Part shown: piece after piece, positions 26,584 through 37,255 of the stretch
How the letters are laid out: the number at the start of each line of letters is the position of its first letter
Numbering within the stretch: the stretch's first letter is position 1
Assembly: GCF_000239815.1 (NCBI RefSeq)
Contig: NZ_CAFK01000198.1
Coordinates: 60,282-124,281 of the forward strand
Source of the DNA: Bradyrhizobium sp. STM 3843
GTDB lineage: Bacteria > Pseudomonadota > Alphaproteobacteria > Rhizobiales > Xanthobacteraceae
Reading direction: 5' to 3'
Length of the DNA stretch: 64,000 nt
Translations under genes and position numbers: made by a program
Notes under the pieces: generated by a model
The model's input: the letters and a program-made list of their open reading frames with translations, nothing else
Databases searched by the model: none
Told to the model about the DNA's origin: nothing

Positions 26584-26903
26584 TACGGGATGTTCTTTCG
26601 TCGACAGTGTGCTGACAGGACTTGGTGGAGCGCGCGATGTCGCGGCTGGCGATCCGTCTTGCTGATTTCGGTTGTTTTCGGACGGGTTGGATGCGGGGTC
26701 AGCCCGGCCATGATGAGGAGGAAACGTTCGCCACCGTCTAACCGCAATATGCGTTGTCTGGGGAGGAGGCAAACTCACCGGCAGTCATCGTGTGGTACCC
26801 CCACCGCCGACCCGTCACCGCTGCCGACAATCGCTTACGCGATTGCGGCGGGGGGAGGGGAGAATGGACAGCGCGCACGCCTTACGTCGCACGCCCAGCA
26901 TCT
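26584..26903. other. Intergenic region without a supported gene
   Basis: Upstream of the toxin-antitoxin operon and downstream of the monooxygenase gene. Only short shadow-like frames occur. A GC-rich tract near 26835-26865 (CGATTGCGGCGGGGGGAGGG) may relate to termination of the monooxygenase gene, but I see no clean hairpin with a T-run. Confidence 0.4.
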
Positions 26904-28142
26904 TCACACCTTCCGCTTCGCCGCCTCCTGCAAATCCGGCGCATTCACTGCGGGGATTGCGACTCGGCCGGGCCCGGTCTGCGCCAGCGCCGCGGCGGCT
27001 TTCTCGTTGTCCATGATCTTGGCCATCACGGCCTGTCCTGCGCGCTCGAAAATCTCGCGGTTCTCGATCACGAATTTCTGTGACCGGCGCAGGCCGTCGA
27101 TGTAGCCGTTGATCTCCGGCACCACGTAGCGTGCCACCATGTCCCAGCTGCGGCGGGTGTTCTCCGGGTTGGCCCAATCGTGCACGAAGCCGATGATGTG
27201 GCCGACGCCGCCGGAGACCTGCATCAGGGTCTTGATGGTCTTGACGAGATCGTCGGGCGTGCCGATCGTCGACGCCGCGCCCTCCACGAACGCGGTCTTG
27301 TCGACGGCCTCGTCGGGCGATGAGAACGGCTTCAGGCCCGGTCGCATCAGGGTGCCGACGATATACTCGTTGTGCCAGCGCATCAGGCCGGCGCCGGCCT
27401 CGTGGCGCGCCTGTTCGCGCGTCTCGGCGATGTGCCAGGACAACAGCACGCGCCAATCGGCGCGGCTCACCGTCGTGCCGTGCTTCTTCGCGGCATCCTC
27501 GGCGAATTGCCATTGCTGCGGCAGCGCCATCAAGCCTTGCGTCGACATCGAGCCGAGCGAGATGATGCCGATGCCGTATTTGCCGGCGAGCGTCATGCCG
27601 GAGGGCGAGATCTGCGACGCCACCACGAACGGCATCTCCTCCTGCAGCGGCAGGATCTGCAGTGCCGCATCGTTCATGGTGAACCAGTCGCTCTTGGCGG
27701 TGACGCGTTCGCCTCTGAACAGGCGTCGGATGATGCCGATCGCCTCGTCCTGGCGGTCGCGCTGCGTCATCGGGTCGATGCCGAGCGTGTGCGCGTCGGA
27801 GGCCAGCGCGCCAGGTCCGGAGCCGAAAATGGCGCGCCCGCCGGTCATGTGGTCGAGCTGCACCATGCGCTGGGCGACATTGAACGGATGATGGTAAGGC
27901 AACGAGATCACGCCGGTGCCAAGCCTGATGCGCTTGGTGCGCTCGCCCGCCGCCGCCAGGAACATCTCGGGCGAGGCGATCGTCTCCCAGCCCGACGAGT
28001 GATGCTCGCCGCACCAGAATTCGTCATAGCCGAGCGCGTCGAGCTGGGCGACGAGATCAAGATCGCGGCGAAATTGCAGCATCGGGTGCTCGCCGATCGG
28101 ATGATGCGGGGCGAGGAATGCTCCAAACTTGAGACGCGCCAT
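26904..28142 (-). CDS. LLM class flavin-dependent oxidoreductase
   Basis: A 412-residue luciferase-like monooxygenase from ATG 28142 with GGGAG upstream; the longer frame to 28301 has no family features. Hallmarks are LVAQLDALGYDEFWCGEHH, RIRLGTGVISLPYHHPF and the FMN-contact region GRAIFGSGPGA. The sequence is closest in character to limonene-monooxygenase-like members of the family. Activity would be oxygenation of a small organic substrate with reduced FMN supplied by a separate reductase. It is divergent from the methyltransferase-glycosyltransferase gene. Confidence 0.9.
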   Translation of the reverse strand: MARLKFGAFLAPHHPIGEHPMLQFRRDLDLVAQLDALGYDEFWCGEHHSSGWETIASPEMFLAAAGERTKRIRLGTGVISLPYHHPFNVAQRMVQLDHMTGGRAIFGSGPGALASDAHTLGIDPMTQRDRQDEAIGIIRRLFRGERVTAKSDWFTMNDAALQILPLQEEMPFVVASQISPSGMTLAGKYGIGIISLGSMSTQGLMALPQQWQFAEDAAKKHGTTVSRADWRVLLSWHIAETREQARHEAGAGLMRWHNEYIVGTLMRPGLKPFSSPDEAVDKTAFVEGAASTIGTPDDLVKTIKTLMQVSGGVGHIIGFVHDWANPENTRRSWDMVARYVVPEINGYIDGLRRSQKFVIENREIFERAGQAVMAKIMDNEKAAAALAQTGPGRVAIPAVNAPDLQEAAKRKV

Positions 28143-28458
28143 GATGTTTTCTCCCAAACGGAATTTGTCGTTGTCGACCGAAGAGGCTATGTGGTGCACC
28201 CGCGTTGAGCAATTGCTCCTTGTGCAAGGCGGGCTGCCGCCGACGCGCGGATCGCGCGAGTGCCGGCTTCGATCCGCAACCGAACTCGCCGCCGGACGCA
28301 TTTTGAAACGTGAGGTGCGATTGCACCCTGGTGATGTCTTTCGAGCGACATCGTGGCGCGAAAGCGGCGGCGTGGGCCGATTGACCCGCTACCCGCCCGA
28401 CCTGTAACGATGGCCGGTCCACAAAGTGGAAATCTCGTCCTGTTCGCCTGAGGCAAGC
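28143..28458. other. Divergent intergenic region
   Basis: 316 bases between the monooxygenase (minus) and the methyltransferase-glycosyltransferase (plus). Must contain both promoters. I see no RNA gene, and no promoter strong enough to place confidently. Confidence 0.45.
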
Positions 28459-29928
28459 ATGTATCTGAGGCCGTCCGACGCCAATGCGACGCTGCAATTG
28501 TCCAGCAAGCGCAAGCGCGATCTGCTCGATCACTATGAAAGCAACGTCGAGGAGCTCGACCGCTGGCGCGAATTCAACGCGGCCTATCACGCTGACGACT
28601 TGAAGTTCATGCAGTTCCTGATCCCGCCGGGCAAGCGGATCCTCGAGCTCGGTTGCGGCCGCGGCGATCTGCTCGCGGCGCTCAAGCCGTCGTATGGGGT
28701 CGGCATCGATTTCGGCGCGCAGACCATCGCCACCGCCAATTCGCGCTACCCGCATCTCGGTTTTGTGCTCGGCGACGTCGAGGATCCGGCGACGCTCGAT
28801 ACGATCGAAGGACCGTTCGACTACATCGTGATCGCCGACACCATCGGCATGTTCGAGGATATCGACGGCACGATGCGGCAGATCCAGAAGCTGTGTGCGC
28901 CGTCGACGCGGATCATCATCTCCTATTATTCCCATCTCTGGGAGCCGGTCCTCAGGGCCGCGGAGGCCGTCAATCTCAGGCGCAAGCAGCCCAAGATCAA
29001 CTACATCGCGACCGCCGACTTTCTCAATCTGATGGATCTCGCCGATTACGAGGTCATTCGCCATGAGCAGCGGCAGTTGCTGCCGCAGCGCTGGCTGGGG
29101 CTCGGGCCGGTCATCAACAGCTATGTCGCGCCCTTGCCGGGAATTCGCGCCCTGTGCCTGCGGACCTATCTGGTGGTGCGGCCGGTGCGGCAATTCCCGG
29201 AGCGCAAGCTCTCCGCCAGCATCGTCATTCCCTGCCGCAACGAGCGCGGCAATATCGAGGATGCGATCCGGCGGATGCCGCGCTTCGGCGCGCATCAGGA
29301 GATCCTGTTCGTCGAAGGCAATTCCAGCGACGACACCTTTGCGGAGTGCGAGCGCGTCCGCGAGGCCTACAAGGATCAGTGGGACATCAAGGTCTTCAAG
29401 CAGGACGGCAAGGGCAAGGGCGACGCGGTGCGCAAGGGCTTTGCCGCGGCGAGCGGCGATGTGCTGATGATCCTGGACGCCGACCTCACCATGCCGCCGG
29501 AGACCTTGCCGAAGTATCACGCCATCATCGAGAGCGGGAAGGCGGAGTTCGTCAACGGCACACGGCTGGTCTATCCGATGGAAGACGAGGCGATGCGGCC
29601 GCTCAACTTCATCGCCAACCGCTGCTTCGCCTATCTGTTCAGCTTCCTGGTCAACACCCGTCTCACCGATACGCTGTGCGGCACCAAGGTTCTCTTGCGC
29701 AAGGACTACGAAGTGCTGGCGCGCGAGCGCAGCTATTTCGGCGATTTCGATCCGTTCGGCGATTTCGACCTGATCTTCGGTGCCGCAAAACAGAACCTGA
29801 AGATCATCGAGACCCCGATCCACTACAAGGCGCGCACCTTCGGCGAGACCCAGATCTCCCGCTTCCGCGACGGCTGGCTGCTCTTGAAGATGGTCTGGTT
29901 CGCCTATCGCAAGCTCAAGGCGATATGA
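28459..29928 (+). CDS. Fusion protein: SAM methyltransferase plus family 2 glycosyltransferase
   Basis: A 489-residue protein; ATG 28459 has GAGG upstream, and a GTG at 28426 is an alternative. Residues 20-200 are a class I methyltransferase (motif I ILELGCGRGD at 61-70, YGVGIDFG, DYIVIADTIGMFEDI). Residues 252-489 are a GT-A family 2 transferase: SIVIPCRNERGNIEDAI, VEGNSSDDT, KGKGDAVRKGF and ILDADLTMPPE with DAD at 340-342, then a dolichol-phosphate-mannose-synthase-like end without membrane helices. It probably builds a methylated glycan or lipid-linked sugar. No glycan operon surrounds it. Confidence 0.9.
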   Translation: MYLRPSDANATLQLSSKRKRDLLDHYESNVEELDRWREFNAAYHADDLKFMQFLIPPGKRILELGCGRGDLLAALKPSYGVGIDFGAQTIATANSRYPHLGFVLGDVEDPATLDTIEGPFDYIVIADTIGMFEDIDGTMRQIQKLCAPSTRIIISYYSHLWEPVLRAAEAVNLRRKQPKINYIATADFLNLMDLADYEVIRHEQRQLLPQRWLGLGPVINSYVAPLPGIRALCLRTYLVVRPVRQFPERKLSASIVIPCRNERGNIEDAIRRMPRFGAHQEILFVEGNSSDDTFAECERVREAYKDQWDIKVFKQDGKGKGDAVRKGFAAASGDVLMILDADLTMPPETLPKYHAIIESGKAEFVNGTRLVYPMEDEAMRPLNFIANRCFAYLFSFLVNTRLTDTLCGTKVLLRKDYEVLARERSYFGDFDPFGDFDLIFGAAKQNLKIIETPIHYKARTFGETQISRFRDGWLLLKMVWFAYRKLKAI

Positions 29929-29950
29929 ACGAAGCGTGACCCATGATCGC

Positions 29951-29981
29951 GCATCACGCTGCAATCAGTGTGGCGTGATGC
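29951..29981 (+). terminator. Hairpin after the methyltransferase-glycosyltransferase gene
   Basis: GCATCACGC and GCGTGATGC form a perfect 9-bp stem with a 13-base loop, 22 bases past the stop. No T-run follows, so it may be a weak terminator or an mRNA-stabilising hairpin. The rest of 29929-30231 holds no gene. Confidence 0.45.
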
Positions 29982-30231
29982 TCACGAGCGTAGCACTTGC
30001 GTTCACATATCGGTCAGCGACCCACGTCGCGCGCCGCGTCGATGCGGTGTTTAGGAGCTGGTTTGCGCCCGTTTGTATGCTAACGGCGCGCGTTCGTGAC
30101 ATTTAGATCGCAGCAAGCGAAAAATTCGCAACAGAATTGCCGGAGACCGAGAATCTACCGGCTTTTTATTTTGCGTCGCGGCAACTATGTGGGTGATGGT
30201 GGGTTGATTCCGCCGCTGCCAGGAGTTGCCG

Positions 30232-31581
30232 GTGTCCCTCGCTGAAAATGTAGAATACTTGCGACGATTGCGAGAGCTGCACGGCATCACCGGATTCGGG
30301 GATTTCCAACGCCAGCCTCGGCCGACGCCAGCCAGTCCGCTGATCGAGATCGATCGCTTCGGCTCCAATCCGGGCCGGCTGAAGATGTTTGCCTATGTGC
30401 CGGCGCAGCGTCAGGCGCTGCTGCCGCTCGTCGTGGTGCTTCATGGTTGCGGGCAGAGCGCAGCCGAATTCGATCTGGGCGCAGGCTGGTCGACGCTTGC
30501 CAAGCATTACGGCTTTGCGCTGCTACTGCCCGAGCAGCAGCGCGCCAATAATCCGCAACGCTGCTTCAATTGGTTCGATCCCGAGGATATCGTGCGGGAT
30601 CAGGGCGAGGTCGGCTCCATCAGGCAGATGATCGCGCGCATGGTCGCCGATTGTGCGATCGACCCCAGGCGCATCTTCATCACCGGCCTGTCGGCCGGCG
30701 GCGCCATGACCATGGCGATGCTGGCGAACCACCCGGAGCTGTTCGCGGCCGGTGCGGTGATTGCCGGTCTGCCGTTCGGCGTCGCCCGCAACGTGCGCGA
30801 CGCGATCCTGCAGATGCGCATGCCGCAGACGCGTTCGGCGAGCGAGCTGGGCAAGCTGGTGCGCGGCAATTCACGCCACCGCGGGCCCTGGCCCAAACTG
30901 TCGGTGTGGCACGGCACCGCCGACCACACTGTGCATCCTCACAACGCCGACGAGATCGTCAAGCAGTGGCTCGACCTGCACCGGCTGCCGCTGGCGCCGA
31001 TGGCGGATGTCAAGGTCGACGGCTACCCGCATCAGCAGTGGTGGAATGCCGACGGCGAGACGGTGGTGGAGTCCTTCACCATCACCGACATGGCGCATGG
31101 CGCGCCGCTCGGGCTTGCCGCCAACGACAAGCGCTATGGCAAGCAGGGGCCGTTCCTGCTCGAGGCCGGGATCTCGTCCTCCTACCACATCGCGAAATTC
31201 TTCGGCGTGACCGATTGGATCAGGCCGCAGAAGATCGCGCCGGAATCGCCGAGCGCCAAGCTCATCCCGCAGGTCTCGCCGATCTCGTCGGCGTTGCCGA
31301 GCCTGACCAAGATCCTGTGGCCGAAGGCTACGGAGCCGAAGCCTGACACTGTGACGGCGGTCGAGACCAAACCCGTCGATGCCAAGCCGGCCAATCTCAA
31401 GCCTCTCGATGCCAAGCCTGCCACTATTAAGCCGGTAGAGGTGCGGCCTGTCGCAGCAAAGCCCGCGGAGCCGGTTGCCAGGATGGCGCCGAAGCCGCCG
31501 CAGCAGAAGCCGCGGCGGGCACAGATCGATGTGACCGCTGTGATCGAGCGCGCGCTGCACGCAGCCGGCTTGAAGAAATAG
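30232..31581 (+). CDS. PHB depolymerase family esterase (lipase-box type) with Lys/Pro-rich tail
   Basis: A 449-residue protein; GTG 30232 is six bases after AGGAG, better placed than TTG 30226. The core has LVVVLHGCGQSAAEFD (oxyanion), FNWFDPEDI, lipase box GLSAGG, and a His near KVDGYPHQQWW, matching short-chain polyhydroxyalkanoate depolymerase catalytic domains. No signal peptide is visible, so an intracellular role is likely. After residue 365 an unusual tail of repeated K-P dipeptides (VDAKP, NLKP, LDAKP, TIKP, VEVRP, VAAKP) ends in a basic helix. The tail resembles phasin-like or histone-like linkers and may bind granules or DNA. Confidence 0.88.
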   Translation: MSLAENVEYLRRLRELHGITGFGDFQRQPRPTPASPLIEIDRFGSNPGRLKMFAYVPAQRQALLPLVVVLHGCGQSAAEFDLGAGWSTLAKHYGFALLLPEQQRANNPQRCFNWFDPEDIVRDQGEVGSIRQMIARMVADCAIDPRRIFITGLSAGGAMTMAMLANHPELFAAGAVIAGLPFGVARNVRDAILQMRMPQTRSASELGKLVRGNSRHRGPWPKLSVWHGTADHTVHPHNADEIVKQWLDLHRLPLAPMADVKVDGYPHQQWWNADGETVVESFTITDMAHGAPLGLAANDKRYGKQGPFLLEAGISSSYHIAKFFGVTDWIRPQKIAPESPSAKLIPQVSPISSALPSLTKILWPKATEPKPDTVTAVETKPVDAKPANLKPLDAKPATIKPVEVRPVAAKPAEPVARMAPKPPQQKPRRAQIDVTAVIERALHAAGLKK

Positions 31582-31596
31582 CTTGCGGTTGGCGGG

Positions 31597-32277
31597 CTAG
31601 AATTCGCCCGTGAGGAATGGATTGGTCATCCGCTCCTGGCCGAAGCTGGAGCCTGCGCCGTGGCCGCAGATGAAGCCGACCTCGTCGCCGAGCGGCAACA
31701 GCTTCTCCTTGATCGACCTGATCAGCGTGGCATGGCTACCGCCCGGCAGGTCGGTGCGGCCGACCGAGCCGTTGAACAGCACGTCGCCGACCAGCGCGAA
31801 GTGCATTTCTTTGTTGAAGAAGACCACGCTGCCCGGCGAATGGCCGGGGCAATGCAGGATGTCGAAGGTCAGCTCGCCGAGTTCGACCCGTTCGCCCTCG
31901 TCGAGCCAGCGGTCCGGCGTGAAGTCGCGCACCCCGGTGATGCCGAAGCGCGCCCCGCTCGACACCACGTTGTCGAGCAGGAACTTGTCGGCGATATGCG
32001 GTCCCTCGATCGGCACGTTCAAGGCCTCGCGCAGCTCGGCGGCGCCGCCGACATGGTCGATGTGACCATGTGTCAGCCAGATCTTCTCGACCGTGACGCC
32101 GGCCTTGGCGATCGCGTCGCGGATCACCGGCGCGTCGCCGCCGGGGTCGATCACCACTGCCTTCTTGGTGGCCTCGCACCAGAGGATGGTGCAGTTCTGC
32201 TCGAACGGCGTGACCGGCACAATCACAGCGCCGGCCTTGGCTTTGTTCTCGGTTTCGTTCTCGGTTTTCTGGCTCAT
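31597..32277 (-). CDS. MBL-fold metallohydrolase (glyoxalase II-like)
   Basis: A 226-residue protein from ATG 32277 (start of MSQKTENE); an upstream start at 32304 adds nine residues. The metal site THGHIDH is present, with the later ligands in CPGHSPGS, LVGDVLF and ICGHGAGS. The short length and FEQNCTILW N-terminal motif fit the YcbL/glyoxalase-II-like group, hydrolysing thioesters such as S-lactoylglutathione. It is convergent with the depolymerase gene (15-base gap) and divergent from the GH13 gene. Confidence 0.9.
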   Translation of the reverse strand: MSQKTENETENKAKAGAVIVPVTPFEQNCTILWCEATKKAVVIDPGGDAPVIRDAIAKAGVTVEKIWLTHGHIDHVGGAAELREALNVPIEGPHIADKFLLDNVVSSGARFGITGVRDFTPDRWLDEGERVELGELTFDILHCPGHSPGSVVFFNKEMHFALVGDVLFNGSVGRTDLPGGSHATLIRSIKEKLLPLGDEVGFICGHGAGSSFGQERMTNPFLTGEF

Positions 32278-32432
32278 GCTCCCAAGCATGCCCATTTTTC
32301 GCACTGCGCCAAGCGAAAAGACGCCCGATACCGCCCTCTTGATGCCGCCGCCTTCGAACCGCCGGGCGGGGCGCTCTGAACTTGCCGGCTGTTCCGGCGT
32401 TGGAGCGCCACATCAGCGAGCAGGATGATGCG

Positions 32433-34031
<1,599 letters not shown>

Positions 34032-34047
34032 TTGCGGCAAATTCGAT

Positions 34048-34166
34048 GTCGTCCCGGCCTTGAGCCGGGACCCATACCGCGTGATGCAAGAAAGCGGTAC
34101 GCTGCCAATACCGCGTTCGAGCCACAATCGCCGGTGGTTATGGGTCCCTGCGTTCGCAGGGACGAC
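34048..34166. repeat. Two-hairpin intergenic repeat, copy 1 (family A)
   Basis: Fills the gap between the two convergent GH13 genes. GTCGTCCCGGCC-TTGA-GCCGGGACCCATA opens the element; TATGGGTCCCTGCG-TT-CGCAGGGACGAC closes it, so the ends are inverted repeats and each forms its own hairpin. The same layout occurs at 51944, 53088 and, inverted, at 48581. It could also serve as a bidirectional terminator. Confidence 0.75.
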
Positions 34167-34196
34167 ACCCAATTCGTAGCAGCAGCGTGGGCCTCA

Positions 34197-35909
34197 TTAC
34201 CCCGGGTGCGCCGCCTTTCGCGTGCGCTTCGCTGATCTTTCGGTATCCACGTCGCTGCGCCGGAGCAGGTAGTCCAAGCCTCCGACCCGGTACCAGCGAT
34301 AGCCGTAAGGCTCCCGCACCAGCGTATGGCGGCCGCGCTTGTCGGCGCGGCTGTGATCTTCGGCGAGCAGGTTGATCAGCAGCCTGCCGCTGTCGTCAGC
34401 CAGCCCGGTCGCAAACGCGATCTCGCGCGGCTTCTCATCGAGATTGTGTACGAACAGCACCGAATTGTTGCGCCAGTCGTAGCGGATGATCAGCACCGCC
34501 GGGTCGCGGGTCTCGATCACTTCGAAATCGCCCCAGCCGACCTCCGGCACCTCCTTGCGCATGCGGATGATGCGCTCGGTCCAGTTCAGCATCGAGTTCG
34601 GATCGCGCCGCTGCTTGGCGGCGTTGACATGCTCATAGCCGTATGGACCCTGGTCGAGCACCGGCGAGGCCGCCTTGTCGCTCTTGGTGAAGCCGCCATG
34701 CGGCTCGGCCGACCATTGCATCGGCGTGCGCGCGCATTCGCGCTCAGGCAGCGCGAGATTGTCGCCCATGCCGAGCTCGTCGCCGTAGCGGATCACCGGC
34801 GTGCCGGGCAGCGTGAACATCAGGCTGTAGGCGAGCTCGAGCCGCCGCCGGTCGCCGCCCAGCATCGGCGCCAGCCGCCGTCGGATGCCGCGGTTATAAA
34901 GCTGCATGTCCTTGTCCGGCCCGAACGCCTTGAACACCACGTCGCGCTGCGCCTCGGTCAGCCGTCCGAGATCCAGCTCGTCATGATTGCGCAGGAACAG
35001 GCCCCATTGCGCGGATGCAGGGCGCGGCTTGGTGGCGACAAGCGCTTTGGCCAGCGGTCGCGTATCCGACGCGGCCAGCGCATAGAACAGATGCTGGTTG
35101 ACCTGGAAGTTGAACATCATGTGCATGCGGTCGCCGTCGTCGCCGAAATACTCCAGATCGGTCTGCGGCAGCACGTTCGCTTCGGCCAGGATGATCGCGT
35201 CACCCTCCCGCCATTGCAGGAATTCGCGAAAGGCGCGCAGCATGTCGTATTGCTCGACCGACTTCTTCACGCTCGCGCCCTTGGTCGCGATCACGAAAGG
35301 CACCGCATCCATGCGGAAGCCGGAGACGCCGAGCTGGATCCAGAACCCCATGATCTTGAGAATCTCGGTCTGCACATGCGGATTGGAGGTGTTGAGATCG
35401 GGCTGGAAATCATAGAAGCGGTGGAAGTACCAGGCGCCGGCTTCCTTATCGCGCGTCCAGGTCGATTTCTGCACGCCGGGAAACACCATGCCGGTATTGG
35501 CGTTGGCCGGCTTCTTGTCCGACCACACATACCAGTCGCGATACGGCGAATCCTTTGAGCGCCGCGCTTCCAAGAACCACGGATGCTGGTCGGAGGTGTG
35601 GTTGACGACGAGATCGATGATGATGCGGATGCCGCGTTGCTTGCAGCCATGGGCGAATTCGACGAAATCGCCGAGCGTGCCGTAGCGCGGGTCGACGCCG
35701 TAATAGTCGGCAATGTCGTAGCCGCCGTCGCGCTGCGGCGAGGGCTGGAACGGCATCAGCCAGATCGCGGTGACGCCGAGCCCGTGGAGATAATCGAGCC
35801 GGCGGGTCAGGCCGACGAAGTCGCCGATCCCGTCGCCATTGGCATCCATATAGGTGCCGACCGCGAGGCAGTAGAAGATGCCGTTCTTGTACCAGAGATC
35901 GTCGATCAT
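34197..35909 (-). CDS. GH13 alpha-amylase family enzyme (trehalose-synthase/maltosyltransferase-like)
   Basis: A 570-residue protein from ATG 35909 (MIDDLWYKNGIFYCLAVGTY) with GGGAGG upstream; the frame is open to 36074 but the extra part overlaps mmcB. Catalytic regions are GFRMDAVPF (nucleophile), ILAEANVLP (acid/base) and LRNHDELDL. The start and NHDELDL wording match the TreS-like branch of GH13. A C-terminal beta domain follows (VLFVHNLDEKPREIAF) and a short basic tail. Alpha-glucan or maltose/trehalose conversion is likely. No Ser/Thr-kinase-like maltokinase domain is attached. Confidence 0.9.
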   Translation of the reverse strand: MIDDLWYKNGIFYCLAVGTYMDANGDGIGDFVGLTRRLDYLHGLGVTAIWLMPFQPSPQRDGGYDIADYYGVDPRYGTLGDFVEFAHGCKQRGIRIIIDLVVNHTSDQHPWFLEARRSKDSPYRDWYVWSDKKPANANTGMVFPGVQKSTWTRDKEAGAWYFHRFYDFQPDLNTSNPHVQTEILKIMGFWIQLGVSGFRMDAVPFVIATKGASVKKSVEQYDMLRAFREFLQWREGDAIILAEANVLPQTDLEYFGDDGDRMHMMFNFQVNQHLFYALAASDTRPLAKALVATKPRPASAQWGLFLRNHDELDLGRLTEAQRDVVFKAFGPDKDMQLYNRGIRRRLAPMLGGDRRRLELAYSLMFTLPGTPVIRYGDELGMGDNLALPERECARTPMQWSAEPHGGFTKSDKAASPVLDQGPYGYEHVNAAKQRRDPNSMLNWTERIIRMRKEVPEVGWGDFEVIETRDPAVLIIRYDWRNNSVLFVHNLDEKPREIAFATGLADDSGRLLINLLAEDHSRADKRGRHTLVREPYGYRWYRVGGLDYLLRRSDVDTERSAKRTRKAAHPG

Positions 35910-36036
35910 GAACGGCTGCCTCCCGCCTGGCCGCTGATTGCGGCCGCTTGTTAAGCAGAAGGCGGCACGCGAGTTCCCGGTTCCGTGAGGATGAGAGGGC
36001 GCTTGGGTGAACCGCGGAATCGGGTATGCTGAGCGA

Positions 36037-36519
36037 ATGGAATCCGCCGCCGCCAAAATCAGCCTCGTTCCCATTGATGGGCGTCAGTCCGAGACCGCGC
36101 TCGCGGTTGCGCGCGGTACCTCGCGGCTGTTGCGCTCGCTCGGCTTCGCCACGGTCAGCGAATTGCCGTTGCCGTCAGGCCGGCGAGCTGATCTGGTGGC
36201 GTTGAACGAGCGCGGCGAGATCTGGATCGTCGAGATCAAGTCGTCAGTCGAGGATCTGCGCGCCGACCATAAATGGGAGGACTACCGGCTGCATTGCGAC
36301 CGGCTGTTGTTCGCGTTCACGCAGGATCTGCCCTGCGAGATCTTCCCTGCGGATACCGGACTGATCGTCGCCGATGCCTATGGCGCGCATCTGCATTGTG
36401 AGGCGCCGCTGCACAAATTGCCGGCGCCGACGCGCAAGCTGATGACGGTGCGCTTCGCGCTCGCCGCGGCGCAGCGCATGAGCCGTCTGATCGATCCGCA
36501 AGGGCACCAGGAGTTCTAG
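36037..36519 (+). CDS. mmcB: MmcB family DNA repair protein
   Basis: A 160-residue PD-(D/E)xK nuclease-like protein. Start ATG 36037 is chosen; GTG 36007 is an alternative. Motif elements are SGRRADLVALNERGEIWIVEIKSS (Asp and the ExK triad), then DLRADHKWEDYRLHCDRLLFAF. MmcB acts with the ImuA-ImuB-DnaE2 mutasome in Caulobacter DNA-damage repair. The gene is commonly beside actR/regR in alphaproteobacteria, as here, where it converges with regR. Confidence 0.9.
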   Translation: MESAAAKISLVPIDGRQSETALAVARGTSRLLRSLGFATVSELPLPSGRRADLVALNERGEIWIVEIKSSVEDLRADHKWEDYRLHCDRLLFAFTQDLPCEIFPADTGLIVADAYGAHLHCEAPLHKLPAPTRKLMTVRFALAAAQRMSRLIDPQGHQEF

Positions 36520-36580
36520 TCTGCGCTGCGGGCGAACTCTGTCCCGCTGTTTTCGGCGGCTGCGCAGAAAATCGGTGCGT

Positions 36581-37135
36581 CTACTTGGGCGCCCGCTTGG
36601 CGAGGATCCGCTGCAGGGTGCGGCGATGCATGTTGAGCCGCCGCGCGGTTTCTGAGACGTTACGGTTGCACATCTCATAGATGCGCTGGATGTGCTCCCA
36701 GCGCACACGGTCGGCCGACATCGGGTTCTGCGGCAGCTCCGATTTCTCACCGCCCGTGGAGAGCAACGCTGCAACGACGTCATCCGCATCGGCAGGCTTG
36801 GCGAGATAATCCACCGCGCCCATCTTCACCGCGGTCACGGCTGTCGCGATATTGCCGTAGCCGGTCAGGACAATGGCGCGTGCATCGGGGCGGGTGCGTT
36901 TCAATGCCGAGACAACGTCAAGGCCGTTGCCGTCGCCGAGCCTGAGATCGACCACCGCAAACGCCGGGGCAGATTTGCCGATCTGCGAGATGCCGTCGGC
37001 GACGCTCTCGCATGACGTCACGACGAAGCCGCGGGTCTCCATCGCCCGCGCGAGCCGCTCCAGGAACGGCTTATCATCTTCCACGATCAGCAGCGAACGA
37101 TCGGGCTGATTGGCGAGTTCGGCGATGGCACTCAC
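36581..37135 (-). CDS. regR: RegR/ActR/PrrA/RegA-type redox response regulator
   Basis: A 184-residue regulator. GTG 37135 has GAGG at a good distance; ATG 37141 lies directly against that site. Receiver domain: acidic pocket VEDD, phospho-acceptor Asp63 in VVDLRLGDGNG, LTGYG and LAKPAD. A short Pro-rich hinge leads to a Fis-type helix-turn-helix, NVSETARRLNMHRRTLQRILAKR, the near-invariant end of the RegA family. With the GTG start, the Asp is at residue 63, the number given for RegA. Encoded 120 bases after regS on the same strand, probably one transcript. Controls redox-responsive genes such as nitrogen fixation, CO2 fixation and respiration in relatives. Confidence 0.94.
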   Translation of the reverse strand: MSAIAELANQPDRSLLIVEDDKPFLERLARAMETRGFVVTSCESVADGISQIGKSAPAFAVVDLRLGDGNGLDVVSALKRTRPDARAIVLTGYGNIATAVTAVKMGAVDYLAKPADADDVVAALLSTGGEKSELPQNPMSADRVRWEHIQRIYEMCNRNVSETARRLNMHRRTLQRILAKRAPK

Positions 37136-37255
37136 GGTCATCCTCAGGAGGCTCGGTTGTAGGAAGCTATCATACCTCACATATGGCGTTATGGCTCTCG
37201 TCTGCCAAGACGGCAGGTGGTGCGGCGTGACGCCGCGTCATTTTCGTGTGTTGTA

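Noticed and set aside
28057..29964. 635-codon minus-strand frame opposite the methyltransferase-glycosyltransferase
   Set aside because: No domain, high Asp/Arg/Val content and exact overlap with a recognised gene on the other strand show it is a GC-driven shadow.
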